From NCBI GenBank assembly GCA_021776755.1, contig JAJFFI010000327.1, forward strand, positions 1 through 5,427: DNA of 5,427 bases, given 5' to 3'. Made by a program: the position numbers and the translations under genes. How positions within the stretch are numbered: position 1 is the first letter of the stretch; each line of letters starts with the position of its first letter. The notes below the pieces were generated by a model that was not told the origin of the DNA, did no database searches, and saw nothing but the letters and a program-made list of their open reading frames with translations. Shown piece after piece: positions 5,226 to 5,427 of this stretch. The DNA is from Alphaproteobacteria bacterium. GTDB lineage: Bacteria; Pseudomonadota; Alphaproteobacteria; JAJFFI01.

Positions 5226-5427
5226 ATGAAAGCGAGCACGCCCGATTCCTTCCTCGACCGCACCATGGCGCAACTTCGCCGGGCCTGGGAGGACTATGCG
5301 CCGACTGTAATCGGCGGGCGGGAAGGGCCGCGGCCGGAATTGCCGAAGGATGATGCCAACCGCCTGAAATCCCAGATGCAGGACTGCCTGCAGGGCACCG
5401 GCGGCGAGGTTACGGCACGGACGCGGG
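5226..5427 (+). CDS. 5' end of a gene, possibly malonyl-CoA decarboxylase
   Basis: From the ATG at 5226 the frame is open for 67 codons to the window edge. The protein begins MKASTPDSFLDRTMAQLRRA, and residues 48-67 read LKSQMQDCLQGTGGEVTART. The pattern of a short N-terminal helix, a proline-rich linker (GPRPELPKDD, residues 35-44) and then L-x(6)-CL-x(3)-GGEV-AR resembles the N-terminus of some alphaproteobacterial malonyl-CoA decarboxylases, which convert malonyl-CoA to acetyl-CoA and CO2. The catalytic domain is outside the window, so this rests on memory of the family and is tentative. There is no strong Shine-Dalgarno before 5226. An in-frame ATG at 5265 is a possible alternative start, but the FLDRTM residues favour the first. 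It lies 91 bases after the small protein, with no clear terminator between them, so read-through is possible. Confidence 0.6.
   Translation, partial: MKASTPDSFLDRTMAQLRRAWEDYAPTVIGGREGPRPELPKDDANRLKSQMQDCLQGTGGEVTARTR

Overview
The window looks like ordinary chromosome from a GC-rich alphaproteobacterium. The basis is the strong G/C bias at third codon positions, a BioY-type biotin transporter, a fused NAD(P)H-hydrate repair enzyme of alphaproteobacterial flavour (TPHDGE and ATAGSGDVLAG motifs), and a closing gene fragment that resembles alphaproteobacterial malonyl-CoA decarboxylases. I see no rRNA, tRNA, CRISPR array, transposase, phage gene or plasmid function. Placement below class level would be a guess.

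Layout from left to right. (1) The 3' end of a gene for a small, probably secreted protein with two cysteines, closed by a textbook intrinsic terminator (361-423). (2) A SAM-dependent methyltransferase on the + strand (565-1533), convergent with (3) a lipoprotein of unknown function on the - strand (1552-2259). (4) Upstream of the lipoprotein and on the same strand lies bioY (2315-2917), 55 bases away, so the two could be co-transcribed. (5) A 199-base divergent intergenic region separates bioY from nnr. It holds a 12-base tandem repeat, a 7-base direct repeat and several small dyads. (6) nnr (3117-4691) encodes a fused epimerase and dehydratase and ends inside a stem-loop. (7) A 97-residue protein of unknown function (4841-5134) has its own recognisable promoter and a 5' leader with a perfect 7-bp hairpin. 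(8) The first 67 codons of a gene that resembles malonyl-CoA decarboxylase run off the right edge.

The genes do not form one pathway. nnr repairs hydrated nicotinamide cofactors, bioY brings in biotin, and the last gene may act on malonyl-CoA. Biotin supply and malonyl-CoA both touch acyl-CoA carboxylation, but that link is only suggestive. I found no convincing multi-gene novel system. The parts most worth a second look are the non-coding structure upstream of bioY, the promoter and leader of the small protein at 4841, and two unrecognised proteins: the six-cysteine lipoprotein and the 97-residue protein.
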